A stretch of 64,000 nucleotides of DNA from an uncultured Bacteroides sp. (GCF_902491285.1 NZ_CABUHK010000021.1:4485-68484), one strand, 5' to 3'. Positions 8,557 through 17,935 are shown, counted from the first letter of the stretch. Notes: generated from the letters alone by a model not told the origin. A program made the numbers and translations.

Positions 8557-10038
8557 ATGAATAAACAGAAAGATTTCAAATTTTTCTCGAAGTTGATGAA
8601 TCACGCTAACATGGGGTGGTGGAAGGCCGATTTAACAACTGCGAGCTATGAATGTTCTGGATATATATCAGAACTTTTGGGTTTGGATGAAACAGGAGTT
8701 ATCAGTTTTGAGGATTTCAATAAACGTATACTGAAAGAGGAAGAGCATCCTACGACAGCTCATTCTTTTGGTGTACTTCAGATGTCGGAAACTGTATATT
8801 TGTTCGACACGGTGAAAGGCCCTGTCTGGATACGTAGCAAAGTCAGCTTTCAGGAAACGGACGAAGAGGGAAATAAAAAAGTCTATGGCATAGCCGAAGT
8901 TCAGGACGGTCCCGATATGGCAACAGCTTATCAGGCTTTGCGGTATAGTGAACGTCTTCTGGATTATATCTTCAAGCATTTACCTGTCGGTCTCGAACTG
9001 TATAATAAGGATGGAATCCTGGTTGGTCTGAATGACAAGGAACTGGAGATTTTTCATATAGATAGGAAAGAAGACTTGTTGGGGATTAATATCTTCGAGA
9101 ATCCTATTTTCCCGGAGGAAATGAAAGAAAAGTTGAGGAATAACGAAGATACCGATTTTACTTTCCGCTATGATTTCTCGAAAGTGGGGCAGTATTATCA
9201 GAATTCAAAGAAAGAAGGGGTGATTGATTTAGCGACAAAAGCAACCATTCTGTATGATGACAATCATAATCCTATAGGTTGTCTGTTGATAAATTCGGAT
9301 AAAACGGAGCCAACTGTTGTCTATAATAAGTCTCAAGACAAAGCCCGTCGTGAAGTCGAAGTGTCGGACTGCCTGAAGTCTGCTTTTTTGGCTAATATAA
9401 GTCATGAGATTCGTACTCCTCTGAATGCTATCGTCGGTTTTTCAAGTCTGTTGGCAAGCACGGAAAATATGGCGGAGAAAGAATTTTATAATTCGCAAAT
9501 CACTCACAACAGCCAGCTTTTGCTCAATCTGATAAACGATGTTCTTGACCTTTCCAAGATAGAATCCGGGTATCTGGAGTTGCATCCTGATTGGTTTAAT
9601 CTGGCAGACCTTTTTGATGAGAGCGTTTCGGAATATGCTTGTCAGATACCTTCCGGCATCGAACTTCGGGCTAATTATCCTCAACGGGATTTCTTGGTGA
9701 ATTTAGACAGGACACGAATCAAACAGGTACTGGATAACTTCCTTTCGAATGCTCTCAAGAATACGACTTGCGGGCATATAGAGATATTCTATGAAGTAGA
9801 TTCCCGCTATGTGCGTATCGGTGTCAGGGATACCGGATGTGGTATTCCGCAGGATATGAAAGACAAGATATTCGAAAGATTCGAGAAGATAGATTCTTTT
9901 ATTCAAGGTGCGGGGTTGGGTTTGTCTATTTGTAAATCTATTGTTGACAAAATGAACGGACGTATATTGATCGATTCCCAATTGGGGATAGGCAGTACTT
10001 TTTTAATGGAATTGCCTTACCAATCTGTTCCGGTATAA
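8557..10038 (+). CDS. PAS-domain sensor histidine kinase
   Basis: This protein of about 493 residues has no signal peptide or membrane segment, so it is predicted cytoplasmic. The N-terminal half contains PAS-like sensing domains (about 10-115 and 130-255). HisKA follows with phospho-acceptor His in SHEIRTPLNAIVGF (about residue 283), and a HATPase domain with N-box NFLSNALKNT, G1 DTGCGIP and G2 GAGLGLSICKSIV. No receiver domain is fused and no response regulator is adjacent. The ATG at 8557 is preferred to an in-frame GTG at 8548. Its last 41 bases lie inside the 107-bp direct repeat of the downstream mobile element, which leaves the coding end intact. Confidence 0.9.
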   Translation: MNKQKDFKFFSKLMNHANMGWWKADLTTASYECSGYISELLGLDETGVISFEDFNKRILKEEEHPTTAHSFGVLQMSETVYLFDTVKGPVWIRSKVSFQETDEEGNKKVYGIAEVQDGPDMATAYQALRYSERLLDYIFKHLPVGLELYNKDGILVGLNDKELEIFHIDRKEDLLGINIFENPIFPEEMKEKLRNNEDTDFTFRYDFSKVGQYYQNSKKEGVIDLATKATILYDDNHNPIGCLLINSDKTEPTVVYNKSQDKARREVEVSDCLKSAFLANISHEIRTPLNAIVGFSSLLASTENMAEKEFYNSQITHNSQLLLNLINDVLDLSKIESGYLELHPDWFNLADLFDESVSEYACQIPSGIELRANYPQRDFLVNLDRTRIKQVLDNFLSNALKNTTCGHIEIFYEVDSRYVRIGVRDTGCGIPQDMKDKIFERFEKIDSFIQGAGLGLSICKSIVDKMNGRILIDSQLGIGSTFLMELPYQSVPV

Positions 10039-10104
10039 AACAAAAAATCTCTTGATAACATCTGATTATCAAGAGATTAATTTGTTTTTAGTGATCCGCC
10101 TGGG
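9998..10104. repeat. attL: left 107-bp direct repeat of the integrated element
   Basis: Bases 9998-10104 are repeated without a mismatch at 22462-22568 (offset 12,464). This copy holds the natural 3' end of the histidine kinase gene, its terminator hairpin, and the last 13 bases of tRNA-Lys read in antisense. Beyond 10104 the sequence departs from the tRNA. Confidence 0.9.
10047..10090. terminator. Terminator after the histidine kinase gene (left copy)
   Basis: A 12-bp perfect stem (10047-10058 with 10066-10077) with a 7-base loop has A-rich flank on the left and T-rich flank on the right, so it may work in both directions. The identical second copy (stem 22511-22522/22530-22541) terminates tRNA-Lys transcription. 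Confidence 0.8.
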
Positions 10105-10243
10105 AGCAGCGATTTGAAATATGGTAGAACTTAATTTGAATTTGATTTAATATGCAATCTGCTGATAATTGGCTGTTTTACTGCGAATTTATTTTAATGG
10201 ATTGCAAACCGTATTTTATTCATTTTTCGTTAGATTTCAATTA

Positions 10244-10284
10244 GGAGGACAAAAGGAGGACAAAAATTTGCTTCGGAGGACAAA
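10244..10284. repeat. Left-end GGAGGACAAA repeats (three copies)
   Basis: The decamer GGAGGACAAA occurs at 10244-10253, 10255-10264 and 10275-10284. The third copy lies between the -33 and -7 elements of the integrase promoter. Related copies occur at the right end of the element (22149-22158 with one change, 22169-22178). They are candidates for integrase arm sites or an operator (inference). Confidence 0.6.
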
Positions 10285-10298
10285 AAGTATTACCTTTG
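10267..10298 (+). promoter_or_regulatory. Integrase promoter
   Basis: TTTG (10267-10270), 20 bases, TACCTTTG (10291-10298), then 34 bases to the integrase ATG. This is a full match to the Bacteroides consensus. A GGAGGACAAA repeat occupies the spacer, so a protein bound there would block transcription. Confidence 0.65.
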
Positions 10299-10332
10299 TA
10301 TTGTAACACCTGAACATTATATTTTCTCTCCC

Positions 10333-11693
10333 ATGGCAAAAATCCAAAGAAGCCTCTCGACAAAGGTTAACGACAATGGCAAGTCCGAAATAATGCTTAG
10401 ACTTAGCCTATCGAAGAATGACAAAATCCGTATCAAGTCCAACATTTTTGTCCTTGCATCACGATTCAAGGATGGCACATTTATAAAACCTCGTGCTAAT
10501 CAGCACGAGATTGCAGAACTGCGAGATACAGAAGACAGGCTTATATCGCTTGAGAGATTTTTAATCGGATTGAGCGAGACACATCCGATAAAAGAACTCA
10601 CAAAGGATTTTATTACAGAACAGATTGACCGATGGCGCAATCCCGAAAAGTATGCGCCGAAAGAGGTAAGGATGAAGAAGCTGTCATTCAACGATATTAT
10701 AGACGAGTTTCTCAAGCAGAAGCAGTTGTCGGAATCACGCGAGAGGCATTACCGTGTCCTTCAGCGCGCGTTGCATCGCTTTGAGATGTATCAACGTCTG
10801 ACCAGCAAGAAATCTTACAAGTTTTCTTTTGATACCTGTACAACTGAGGAAGTTTATGCTTTTGAAGCCTTCCTTCGGGCTGAGCCGGAACTATATGACC
10901 AGTATCCTAACATCTACAAGTCTTTCCCTTCCATTACCCACAAGACGCACAAGGTAAAGAGACCAAAACCGAGAGGCGATAACTACATGGTGACTTTTAC
11001 TAAGCGGTTCAAAGCCCTGTTCCATTGGTGTCATGCCCAGGGAATCACCATGAATAATCCTTTTGTAAAGTATGTGAGTTCCGTCTATGAGAAATACGGT
11101 ACTCCTTCTATATTAAGGATGAAGAGGTATTGCAGCTTGCCGATTTCGATTTCTCATACAATAAGCGCCTTGACACGCAGAGGGATATATTCATATTTCA
11201 ATGCTGTATCGGATGCCGCTTGGGTGATATGATGAAGATGACTCGTGCCAATGTAATAAATGGTGGTGTGGAGTACATTGCCTCTAAGACCGCCGATGAA
11301 CGACCGGAAACAATTCGTGTTCCTTTATCAGACAGGGCGCAATTCATCATTGACAAGCACCGTGAAGAAGTCAAGGATGGTCGGTTGTTGCCGTTCATAT
11401 CCCAACAGAAGTATAATGAGGCAATCAAAGAAATCTTTGAAGCGGCAGGAATAACACGACTCGTCACACGCCTCAATCCAACAACCGGCATTGAGGAACA
11501 GGTACCAATCAATACCATCGCAACCAGCCACATGGCTCGGCGAACCTTTGTCGGCAACCTTTACAAGAAAGTCAAAGACCAAAACCTTGTAAGTGCGTTG
11601 AGCGGACATTCCGTAGGCAGCAAGGCTTTCGCAAGATACCGCGAGATAGACGAGGACATGAAACGTGAACTTGTCAATGTCATGGGGTATTGA
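10333..11693 (+). pseudogene. Tyrosine recombinase (integrase), frameshifted
   Basis: The first frame (10333-about 11107) encodes an N-terminal arm-binding and SAM-like core-binding region. The catalytic domain continues in another frame to 11693. There the tetrad residues are visible: Arg in CRLGDMM, HMARR (His-x-x-Arg), GHS and Tyr in ARYREID. Joining the frames near 11106-11107, where one T seems to be missing from a T run, restores a continuous YGTPFYIKDEEVLQLADFD. The full protein would be about 453 residues, the usual length for Bacteroidales integrases. A restart giving only the catalytic half is possible but would lack the DNA-binding arm. A sequencing indel is the main alternative explanation. 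Confidence 0.85.
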
Positions 11694-11721
11694 AATATAT
11701 ACAGTTATAGTAAATATTTGC

Positions 11722-11729
11722 TAAATTTG
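11722..11729 (+). promoter_or_regulatory. Candidate -7 element before the AlbA_2 gene
   Basis: TAAATTTG matches the -7 consensus but ends only 4 bases before the ATG at 11734. A transcript from it would be essentially leaderless, so it may be coincidental. Confidence 0.25.
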
Positions 11730-11733
11730 CATT

Positions 11734-13140
11734 ATGAACAACGAGAATCATAACACTGAATATAAGCGGATTTGGAAAGACGAGTACCTTAAGTGGGTAT
11801 GCGGCTTCGCTAATGCGCAGGGTGGAAAGATATATATTGGCATTGACGATGATATGTCTGACGTTGGCGTTACGCATCTGCATCAGTTGCTGGAAGATAT
11901 TCCTAATAAGATTGTTACGATGTTGGGGATCGTTCCTGTTGTCAGTCATATAGAACGCGATGGAAAAGATATAATTGAGATTGATGTCGAGCCGTCCAAC
12001 ATACCTATCTCTTATAAAGGTGCTTTCTATATGCGGAGCGGCGCGACCAATCAGGAGCTGCGAGGACTGGCTTTACAACAGTTTCTAATGAAAAAAATCG
12101 GCAGAAGCTGGGAAGATACGCCCTGCTATGGCACTACGATTGACGATATAGACCCGGAGGTAATCCGGTACTTCTTGAAGAAAGGAATCAAGGAGAAACG
12201 AATGTCGCCCGATGCCGAAAATTCTACGCCGGAGGAAGTCATCTCGAATCTTGGGCTAATGGAGGATGGTGTTCCGTGTAATGGTGCCATTCTGCTTTTT
12301 GGCAAACACCCTCAACGCTGTTTCGTTACATCAAGTTTCAAGATAGGGCGTTTCGGCTCTACCAATTTTGATCTGTTAAGTCAGGAGATTGTTGACGGTA
12401 ACCTCATACAGATGCCGGAAAGAGTGATGCGCGTTTTGGACGAGAAGTATCTGATACGCCCCATTCACTATGAGGGCTTGCAGCGCGTTGAGCCGCTTGA
12501 ACTCCCTGAAGAAGCTTTACGCGAAATCATCTGCAACTCAATCGTCCACCGCGACCATCAGGGCACATGGACGCAGATGAGCGTTTATAGCGACCACATC
12601 CGACTTTGGAATGAAGGAAAGCTGCCGGATGATTTATCCGTTGAGAAGCTTATGGGAAAGCATACATCCCAGCCTCGTAATCCCAAAATGGCAGAGGCAT
12701 TTTATCGAGCCGGATTCATCGAGGCCTGGGGTCGTGGCATTGAGAAGATCGTAAACGGCTTTAAGGCCGATGGTCTAACTCCACCCACATTTTCGGTTGA
12801 GCAGGGAGGCGTTACCGTCTACATTCCCCGCGAGAAATTCGTAGCAATCAACTTGGGCGGCACAACCGATATCGAACAGTTCAAAGGTTCAGAGAAAGCC
12901 GATGCAAACCGAACAGAAACCGAACAGAAACCGAACAGAAACCGAACAGAAACCGGACAGAAAGAGCGGATTGTCGAATTAATGAAAGCAGTTCCTATGA
13001 TAACGAGAGCTGAACTATCAAAGGAGTTAGGATTGCATGAAAGTAGTGTTCAGCGACGCCTCGATGCTCTTGTGAAGGAGGGCCGAATTCGTCGTGTCGG
13101 TCCAGACAAAGGAGGTTCATGGGAGGTAATAGACCAATAG
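11734..13140 (+). CDS. AlbA_2/Schlafen-like ATP-binding protein with C-terminal winged helix
   Basis: This 468-residue protein begins with an AlbA_2 (Schlafen AlbA-like) domain at about 5-120 (TEYKRIWKDEYLKWVCGFAN, AQGGKIYIGIDDD, GAFYMRSGATNQEL). The middle is a GHKL-like HATPase_c_4 module at about 250-370, with EALREIICNSIVHRDH, and SDHIRLWNEGKLPDDL, and AGFIEAWGRGIEKI. The C-terminus (about 410-468) is a winged helix (ITRAELSKELGLHESSVQRR). The middle and the winged helix are joined by a polar linker coded by five 11-bp tandem repeats. Such proteins are usually taken as DNA-binding regulators and are common on mobile elements and in defence neighbourhoods. It is the first cargo gene, 40 bases after the integrase stop. 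Confidence 0.85.
   Translation: MNNENHNTEYKRIWKDEYLKWVCGFANAQGGKIYIGIDDDMSDVGVTHLHQLLEDIPNKIVTMLGIVPVVSHIERDGKDIIEIDVEPSNIPISYKGAFYMRSGATNQELRGLALQQFLMKKIGRSWEDTPCYGTTIDDIDPEVIRYFLKKGIKEKRMSPDAENSTPEEVISNLGLMEDGVPCNGAILLFGKHPQRCFVTSSFKIGRFGSTNFDLLSQEIVDGNLIQMPERVMRVLDEKYLIRPIHYEGLQRVEPLELPEEALREIICNSIVHRDHQGTWTQMSVYSDHIRLWNEGKLPDDLSVEKLMGKHTSQPRNPKMAEAFYRAGFIEAWGRGIEKIVNGFKADGLTPPTFSVEQGGVTVYIPREKFVAINLGGTTDIEQFKGSEKADANRTETEQKPNRNRTETGQKERIVELMKAVPMITRAELSKELGLHESSVQRRLDALVKEGRIRRVGPDKGGSWEVIDQ
12908..12962 (+). repeat. Five 11-bp tandem repeats inside the AlbA_2 gene
   Basis: The unit ACCGAACAGAA occurs five times head to tail (12908, 12919, 12930, 12941, 12952), the last with one substitution. 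Eleven is not a multiple of three, so each gain or loss of a unit shifts the frame of the C-terminal winged helix. The present copy number keeps the gene open to 13140. Confidence 0.9.
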
Positions 13141-13302
13141 TAGCTGAATCTCTTATGCTTGAATTGCCGCATCACAATATTTGCAAATGAGTTTTTCGCA
13201 GTAGGAATACTTGTATACATGCTAATTTCAAAACGAATACACTCTGAATTCAATTAGATTTTTGATAAAACTATACCGACTTCTATCTATAAATATTCGA
13301 AA

Positions 13303-15324
13303 ATGGACAAGTTAAATGCAGACTCATTGGCAGATAATTTGGTGAAACGTAGCTGGGAGGCGCTTAATCAATGCGACCACGATAAGGCATACCGACATAT
13401 TCAGGAGTTTTGCCGTGAATGTACGAATGCTGATTTGCCGATTACAACTGTGTTAGGTTGGCTTCATGCGTATTGCGAATGGGGCATGCGCACTGGCGGC
13501 TATAAGGAAGCGCTTGCTACTCTGCGCGCCAATATAAAAAACTTCGAATCGGCCCCGGAACTGAAATTCGAACTGCTTCTTAATGGTGCTCGGCTGGAAT
13601 GTGTGGGCAATCAGCTTGGCATATCTTCCGATTTGTCAATAAAGGCACTTGGGCTTGCCGAAGAACTTGAAGATCATTCGTTAATAGCCCGGGCTTACAT
13701 GCAAATTGCTTCAATGTTTGCAAAAAAATATCACGGCTTGTCCATATATTTCTATCGTAAAGCAGAACGGCTTTATGACGAAGCCAAGGATAGTCATCAA
13801 AGGGATATGGTGCGCCTAGAGAGGGCTTTCTTAAGCTCTACAGCTTGTCGAATACTAAAGGCCTTACATCCTAATCATAATAATCTTGATAGGTTACAAC
13901 AAGAAGCAGAGGAGATTATCGCTAAAATCGACTTAGGTAATCTAAACAAATTCGAACAACGACATTTACGATATTACCAGGCGGTCATCTTCAGAGACAT
14001 CAAAGCTCTGTGCTGTCTTATTGAAGAGATTGAACCGCTTGATGCCCTTCCAGACAAGTGTCGATATAAGGATATGTTTATCGGGATTTGTATGGAACAG
14101 GGTAAATTTGAACTTGTCGATGAGATTGCTGATTCGTTTATCGCGGATAAGAAAGCGCTTTACGGAGGAAGTCTGGAAATCGAAGACTTGGCTCAAAAAC
14201 TTCATCAGGCGATTGAGGCGCGCAAACCGTTGCAGTTTCTCCCACTCTTCATCCCCAAACCAACTGTTGCTGATGCCACGTTGCTCGACATTCTAGATAA
14301 TTACGCACTTATGGATGAGATATGGGAACTTGACAAATCTGGTTTCCGTATGGTGTTCCCCGGTGTGCGTCAGGAAGGACTATTTGAACCAGTGGTTATG
14401 CCAGATGGTATATGTCGTCTCACTCCTCTGGCTCCAGCCTTCAATGTCTATTATCGTGGTCAGTCGCGACAAATCTCTCCCTCGAAGGCATCTTTGTTCA
14501 GGAATGGAATGACAGAAGCCACACGATTTGTAGAGCGTTTGAAGTATGTCGAATTTCGAAAGATAATAGAAGAATACCCTCTTACACATTTCTTGCGTAA
14601 TACAATCGTAGCAACCGCACCTGACAAAAAAATGCATCATATACCATTGGCCATAGACCATCTCGCTCTCGCCCAGCACTACGGTATTAAGACTGAGTTG
14701 TTAGATATCACCACCGATAAATTCGTTGCTGCGTTCTTCGCCACCACTGATTGCAAGGATGACATTTATAAACCAATTGTCGACAACCGAGAAGAAAAAG
14801 GAGTGTTGTACCGTTACAGTATTCCACCAATGGAAATGTTTCCCGAGAAAGAGCCTCGGTTGAGAGCTGTCGGTCTGCAACCATTCTCACGCCCCGGAGA
14901 GCAATGCGGAATGGTGTATCCAATGACAGAGAACGAGGACTTCGAGAAAGTGGCGACTTCGATAGAAACCTTCCGGCATGACCGTACTGTATCGGAGTTC
15001 GTATTCAATTATACTAACCGTGGTCGAAAACTATTCCCGGACAGTCCAATGCAGAGTCATGCCACAAAAATAGTCAATTCGACGGTATTTTCCTACGGCG
15101 CTTTCTACGCAGTCAAGGAGGAATTTTATCCTGACTGCCCAGAAGAACAATTGCTGAATTATCTTTCTGAACGCAGCATTACTTTGGTTGAGAATGTTGA
15201 TTTCGGATTTACAGAAGATGAGAAAGACGCTTGCATCAAGTATTGGCAAACCAATAGCGACAAATTCCTTTCACGAATCCGAATTCGATGGTGCTACAAC
15301 GGCCCCATAAAGTTCGATGAATAA
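13303..15324 (+). CDS. Long FRG-domain protein with helical-repeat N-terminus
   Basis: This 673-residue protein has no signal peptide. Residues about 1-300 are alpha-helical with TPR-like spacing (for example EALATLRANIKNFESAPELK and HSLIARAYMQIASMF). An FRG domain occupies about 380-530: the signature YRGQ near residue 384, and HYGIKTELLDIT followed by AAFFAT near 458-475. The C-terminal 140 residues are unassigned. Pfam describes FRG as uncharacterised and named after the (F/Y)RG motif. The helical part could sense a partner protein or peptide, with FRG as effector (inference). It lies 162 bases after the AlbA_2 gene in the same direction and ahead of the integrase remnant. Confidence 0.8.
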   Translation: MDKLNADSLADNLVKRSWEALNQCDHDKAYRHIQEFCRECTNADLPITTVLGWLHAYCEWGMRTGGYKEALATLRANIKNFESAPELKFELLLNGARLECVGNQLGISSDLSIKALGLAEELEDHSLIARAYMQIASMFAKKYHGLSIYFYRKAERLYDEAKDSHQRDMVRLERAFLSSTACRILKALHPNHNNLDRLQQEAEEIIAKIDLGNLNKFEQRHLRYYQAVIFRDIKALCCLIEEIEPLDALPDKCRYKDMFIGICMEQGKFELVDEIADSFIADKKALYGGSLEIEDLAQKLHQAIEARKPLQFLPLFIPKPTVADATLLDILDNYALMDEIWELDKSGFRMVFPGVRQEGLFEPVVMPDGICRLTPLAPAFNVYYRGQSRQISPSKASLFRNGMTEATRFVERLKYVEFRKIIEEYPLTHFLRNTIVATAPDKKMHHIPLAIDHLALAQHYGIKTELLDITTDKFVAAFFATTDCKDDIYKPIVDNREEKGVLYRYSIPPMEMFPEKEPRLRAVGLQPFSRPGEQCGMVYPMTENEDFEKVATSIETFRHDRTVSEFVFNYTNRGRKLFPDSPMQSHATKIVNSTVFSYGAFYAVKEEFYPDCPEEQLLNYLSERSITLVENVDFGFTEDEKDACIKYWQTNSDKFLSRIRIRWCYNGPIKFDE

Positions 15325-15355
15325 CAGGAATCGCTGATTGATAAGAATCTCTCTT

Positions 15356-15563
15356 GAAATTGAAGAGAAAGTCGGTATAGACACCATCATCACCAACCAC
15401 ATGGCTAGGCGAGCCTTTGTAGGGCAGTCTTTATAAGAAGGTGAAAGATCAGAATCTTGTAGGCGCGTTGAACGGACACTCCGTAGGCAGCAACGTATTT
15501 GCAAGATACTCTGCCGTAGACAAGGACATGAAGCGTGCGTTTGTCAAAGTCATGAGATATTAA
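15356..15563 (+). pseudogene. Remnant of a second integrase C-terminus
   Basis: About 69 codons match the catalytic C-terminus of the integrase at 10333-11693: NHMARRAFVG, YKKVKDQNLVGALNGHSVGS and FARYSAVDKDMKR. There is a 1-base insertion after GGGCAG near 15427 and no upstream part. The DNA differs clearly from the first integrase, so it came from a related gene and is not a recent copy. It is followed by a strong terminator, as expected at the true end of an integrase operon. Confidence 0.85.
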
Positions 15564-15615
15564 AGTTTTTAGGCAGCCTGCTAGTAGTTAAAGATTTTAA
15601 TAATATTTCATCGGT

Positions 15616-15658
15616 AATCCGGCAATTCGTGCTAACGAGTTGTCGGATTTTCTTTTGA
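15616..15658 (+). terminator. Intrinsic terminator after the integrase remnant
   Basis: A 15-bp stem (15616-15630 with 15635-15649, two G-T pairs) with a 4-base loop is followed by TTTTCTTTT-like tract. From here to the promoter at 15828 no gene is seen. Confidence 0.8.
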
Positions 15659-15827
15659 CAGCCATCACTGTCTTGTTTTCAAATTATGGCAATTATTTTC
15701 AACCAGTTATACTACCTTTCAGATGTTAGGGTTGCTGTATTACGATTCGGAAAGCGGATTTGGCAACATGACCAATATATAAATATAATCTCTTTTATTA
15801 TAGACACTTAAAAGTATTGCAGAGCTA

Positions 15828-15858
15828 TTGACAAACCGTTTTATACATTATAACTTTG
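15828..15858 (+). promoter_or_regulatory. Promoter of the HTH/helicase genes
   Basis: ATTG ending at 15830, 20 bases, then TAACTTTG (15851-15858). This is a good Bacteroides-type promoter, 66 bases before the first possible start at 15924. Confidence 0.55.
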
Positions 15859-15923
15859 CGGAAAAATCAAACAATTACGCAATCATTATTGCGCTGATAA
15901 AACAATAACCGTTTAAAGTTTTA

Positions 15924-16211
15924 ATGTTCTATAACGACCAAAATTCAAGTCCAAAACAAACTACGATGGTCATCATGAATATTGATGATCTGCGTGAGGC
16001 TTTCAAAGCCTGGAATCAGGAACAGATTGAGGCAAACGCGCCTCAGGAAGAAATCTACATCACCGCCAAGGATGCTGCCAAAATGCTTGGCGTAACCTTA
16101 TCGACATTGTGGAGATGGGATAACGACAAGTATCTGGAGAAAATCAAGATAGGCAACAAGGTAAGGTACCGCCTGTCCGATGTTGAACGCATGATAAAGG
16201 GCGCGATATGA
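15924..16211 (+). CDS. HTH protein, excisionase-like (MerR-type helix-turn-helix)
   Basis: This protein of up to 95 residues (starts at 15924, 15966 or 15975) has a MerR/excisionase-type DNA-binding domain at about 45-92: YITAKDAAKMLGVTLSTLWR, WDNDKYLEKIKIGNKVRYR and SDVERMIKG. Proteins of this kind on Bacteroides mobilizable elements act as excisionases or regulators of excision. Its TGA overlaps the ATG of the downstream helicase-like gene by 4 bases (ATGA), so translation is coupled. It is preceded by its own promoter. Confidence 0.82.
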   Translation: MFYNDQNSSPKQTTMVIMNIDDLREAFKAWNQEQIEANAPQEEIYITAKDAAKMLGVTLSTLWRWDNDKYLEKIKIGNKVRYRLSDVERMIKGAI

Positions 16212-17548
16212 CAACAGACTCTATCAAGCTGCTTCCGGTTTATGTCGATGAGCCGACCCACTGCGAAGCGGCATTTGATGATGAGGCGCAGGTGGTTGAT
16301 GTGGAATATATTGATGTTTCCACGGAGCAAAACGAAAATTTCTATCAAGAAGATAGCGGGTGCCCTTATATCCGCGTAGGTACGGACTATTATCGTGAGG
16401 TGCTACGACCGCAGGCGAATGGAACCACCTGCAAGTGTCTTGTATATTGGAAGGCTTCGACTATCAAAGCTGACTTCGGGAAGGACTATCTGAATGATAT
16501 ACCGAAGTATGACTGCTTCTGTACCGTTCCGAGTCATACCGATTACCGCAAGATTATCGGCAACGCCTACAACCTCTATGAGCCAATCGTCCATCATCCC
16601 GAACCGGGAGATTGGAGCGCGATTGATGGCTTACTTCGCCACATCTTCGAGGAGCATTACGAGTATGGTCTTGACTATATCCAGTTGCTGTATCAGATGC
16701 CGCTTCAAAAGCTGCCGATACTGATATTGGTGTCAGAGCAGCGTAACACCGGCAAGACCACATTCCTCAATCTTCTCAAAGCAATCTTTCAAGACAATGC
16801 CACCTTCAACACCAATGAGGATTTCCGCAGCAAGTTCAATTCCGATTGGGCGGGCAAGCTGCTTATCATGGTAGATGAAGTCTTGCTTTCTCGGCGAGAG
16901 GATTCCGAGCGACTGAAGAATCTCAGTACGGCAACCTCATAAAAGATGGAGTCCAAAGGCAAAGACCGCAATGAGATTGCTTTCTTCGGCAAGTTTGTCC
17001 TCTGTTCCAACAACGAGCATTTTCCTATTGTAATTGACCGTGAGGAAGTGCGCTACTGGGTCCGCAAGGTTAACTCTTTGGAAACTGATGACCAGTTCTT
17101 CATGAAGAAACTTGTGGCACAGATTCCGGCGTTTCTCCACTTCATAATGCAAAGAGAGCTATCGGTGCAATGCGAAAATAGAATGTGGTTCAGTCCGGAA
17201 AGACTCCGTACCGCAGCACTCAACCGCATCGTGATTTCCAACCGCTCCAAGATTGAGTTTGAGGTTGCCGAACTGCTGATTGAGATAATGGATTACACCC
17301 GCGACACATCTGTGTCCTTCGTCGTAAACGACCTCGCGACCCTACTCAACTATCGCAATGTCCGTGCCGAGACGAGCGAGATACGCCGGCTGTTGCAGAT
17401 ATATTGGCACCTCAAACCGGCATCAAACTCTCTTACCTACCGCTTCTATTCGATGGGGATTCCACCTGCCAAGTACACCTCCAAGACCTCAGTCGGCAGA
17501 TACTACACAGTCACTAAAGATTTTATTTTGAATTTATCTCTATTTTGA
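16208..17548 (+). pseudogene. Helicase/primase-like ATPase, interrupted by one stop codon
   Basis: One reading frame of 447 codons is broken only by TAA at 16940-16942. Both sides read naturally across it (KNLSTATS, stop, KMESKGKDRNEIAFFGKF). Before the stop lie Walker A SEQRNTGKT (about 176-184) and Walker B LLIMVDE (about 218-224). After it come FVLCSNNEHFPIVIDREEVR (sensor-like Asn) and a C-terminal helical domain. The fold resembles the D5/VapE-type SF3 helicase ATPases of mobile elements, expected to help replicate the excised circle. The stop cuts the ATPase domain just after Walker B, so the upstream product should be inactive. A single C or T to A change of a Tyr codon would explain it. 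Confidence 0.8.
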
Positions 17549-17759
17549 TGAATTGATGAATGAATTAAAGAAAGGGAAGAAAATCAGCATGTTATAGTGC
17601 CGCAGGCTCTCATCAAAAGGTTTTACAGGCGTTGAGAAGCCTCCTATTCTTTCCCTTTCATTAATTATCATCTTGTGATGAATCAGATGGAGCTGTAATA
17701 CTGCGAGTTACACATGCTTTCATCATTTCATCAAATTTCTACCGATTTTAATTTCACAA

Positions 17760-17935
17760 AAACAGCGTATTCCGGACTTCAAGGCCGCTATTGAATAGAT
17801 GTCGGGCGCATCCGGAAAGACGTAGAGGGATTGCTTGCAATAAGACCTATGAGGGTATAGCCTAATATACCTTCATGCGAAGGTTGGCGGCTCCGATGCG
17901 GAGACTGACCGTGCAAGCACCCCTGTTATATAATT
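17760..17935 (+). other. Probable origin of transfer (oriT)
   Basis: The gene-free stretch before the relaxase is rich in small inverted repeats. These include a 9-bp hairpin with one G-T pair (17851-17859 with 17866-17874), a 5-bp CTCCG/CGGAG hairpin near 17890-17902, and a 7-bp pair GCTTGCA (17833-17839)/TGCAAGC (17912-17918) that brackets both. oriT sites usually lie just upstream of MobV relaxase genes. The nick site is not identifiable by eye. The rest of the 17549-17974 gap shows no gene. Confidence 0.5.

Noticed and set aside
11095..11115. Programmed frameshifting in the integrase
   Set aside because: There is no slippery heptamer of the A-AAA-AAG type at the junction; a one-base loss in a short T run explains it.
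16938..16945. Programmed stop read-through or recoding in the helicase and relaxase genes
   Set aside because: The two stops differ (TAA, TAG), no selenocysteine or pyrrolysine signals are seen, and many normal genes end with both codons. Decay is simpler.
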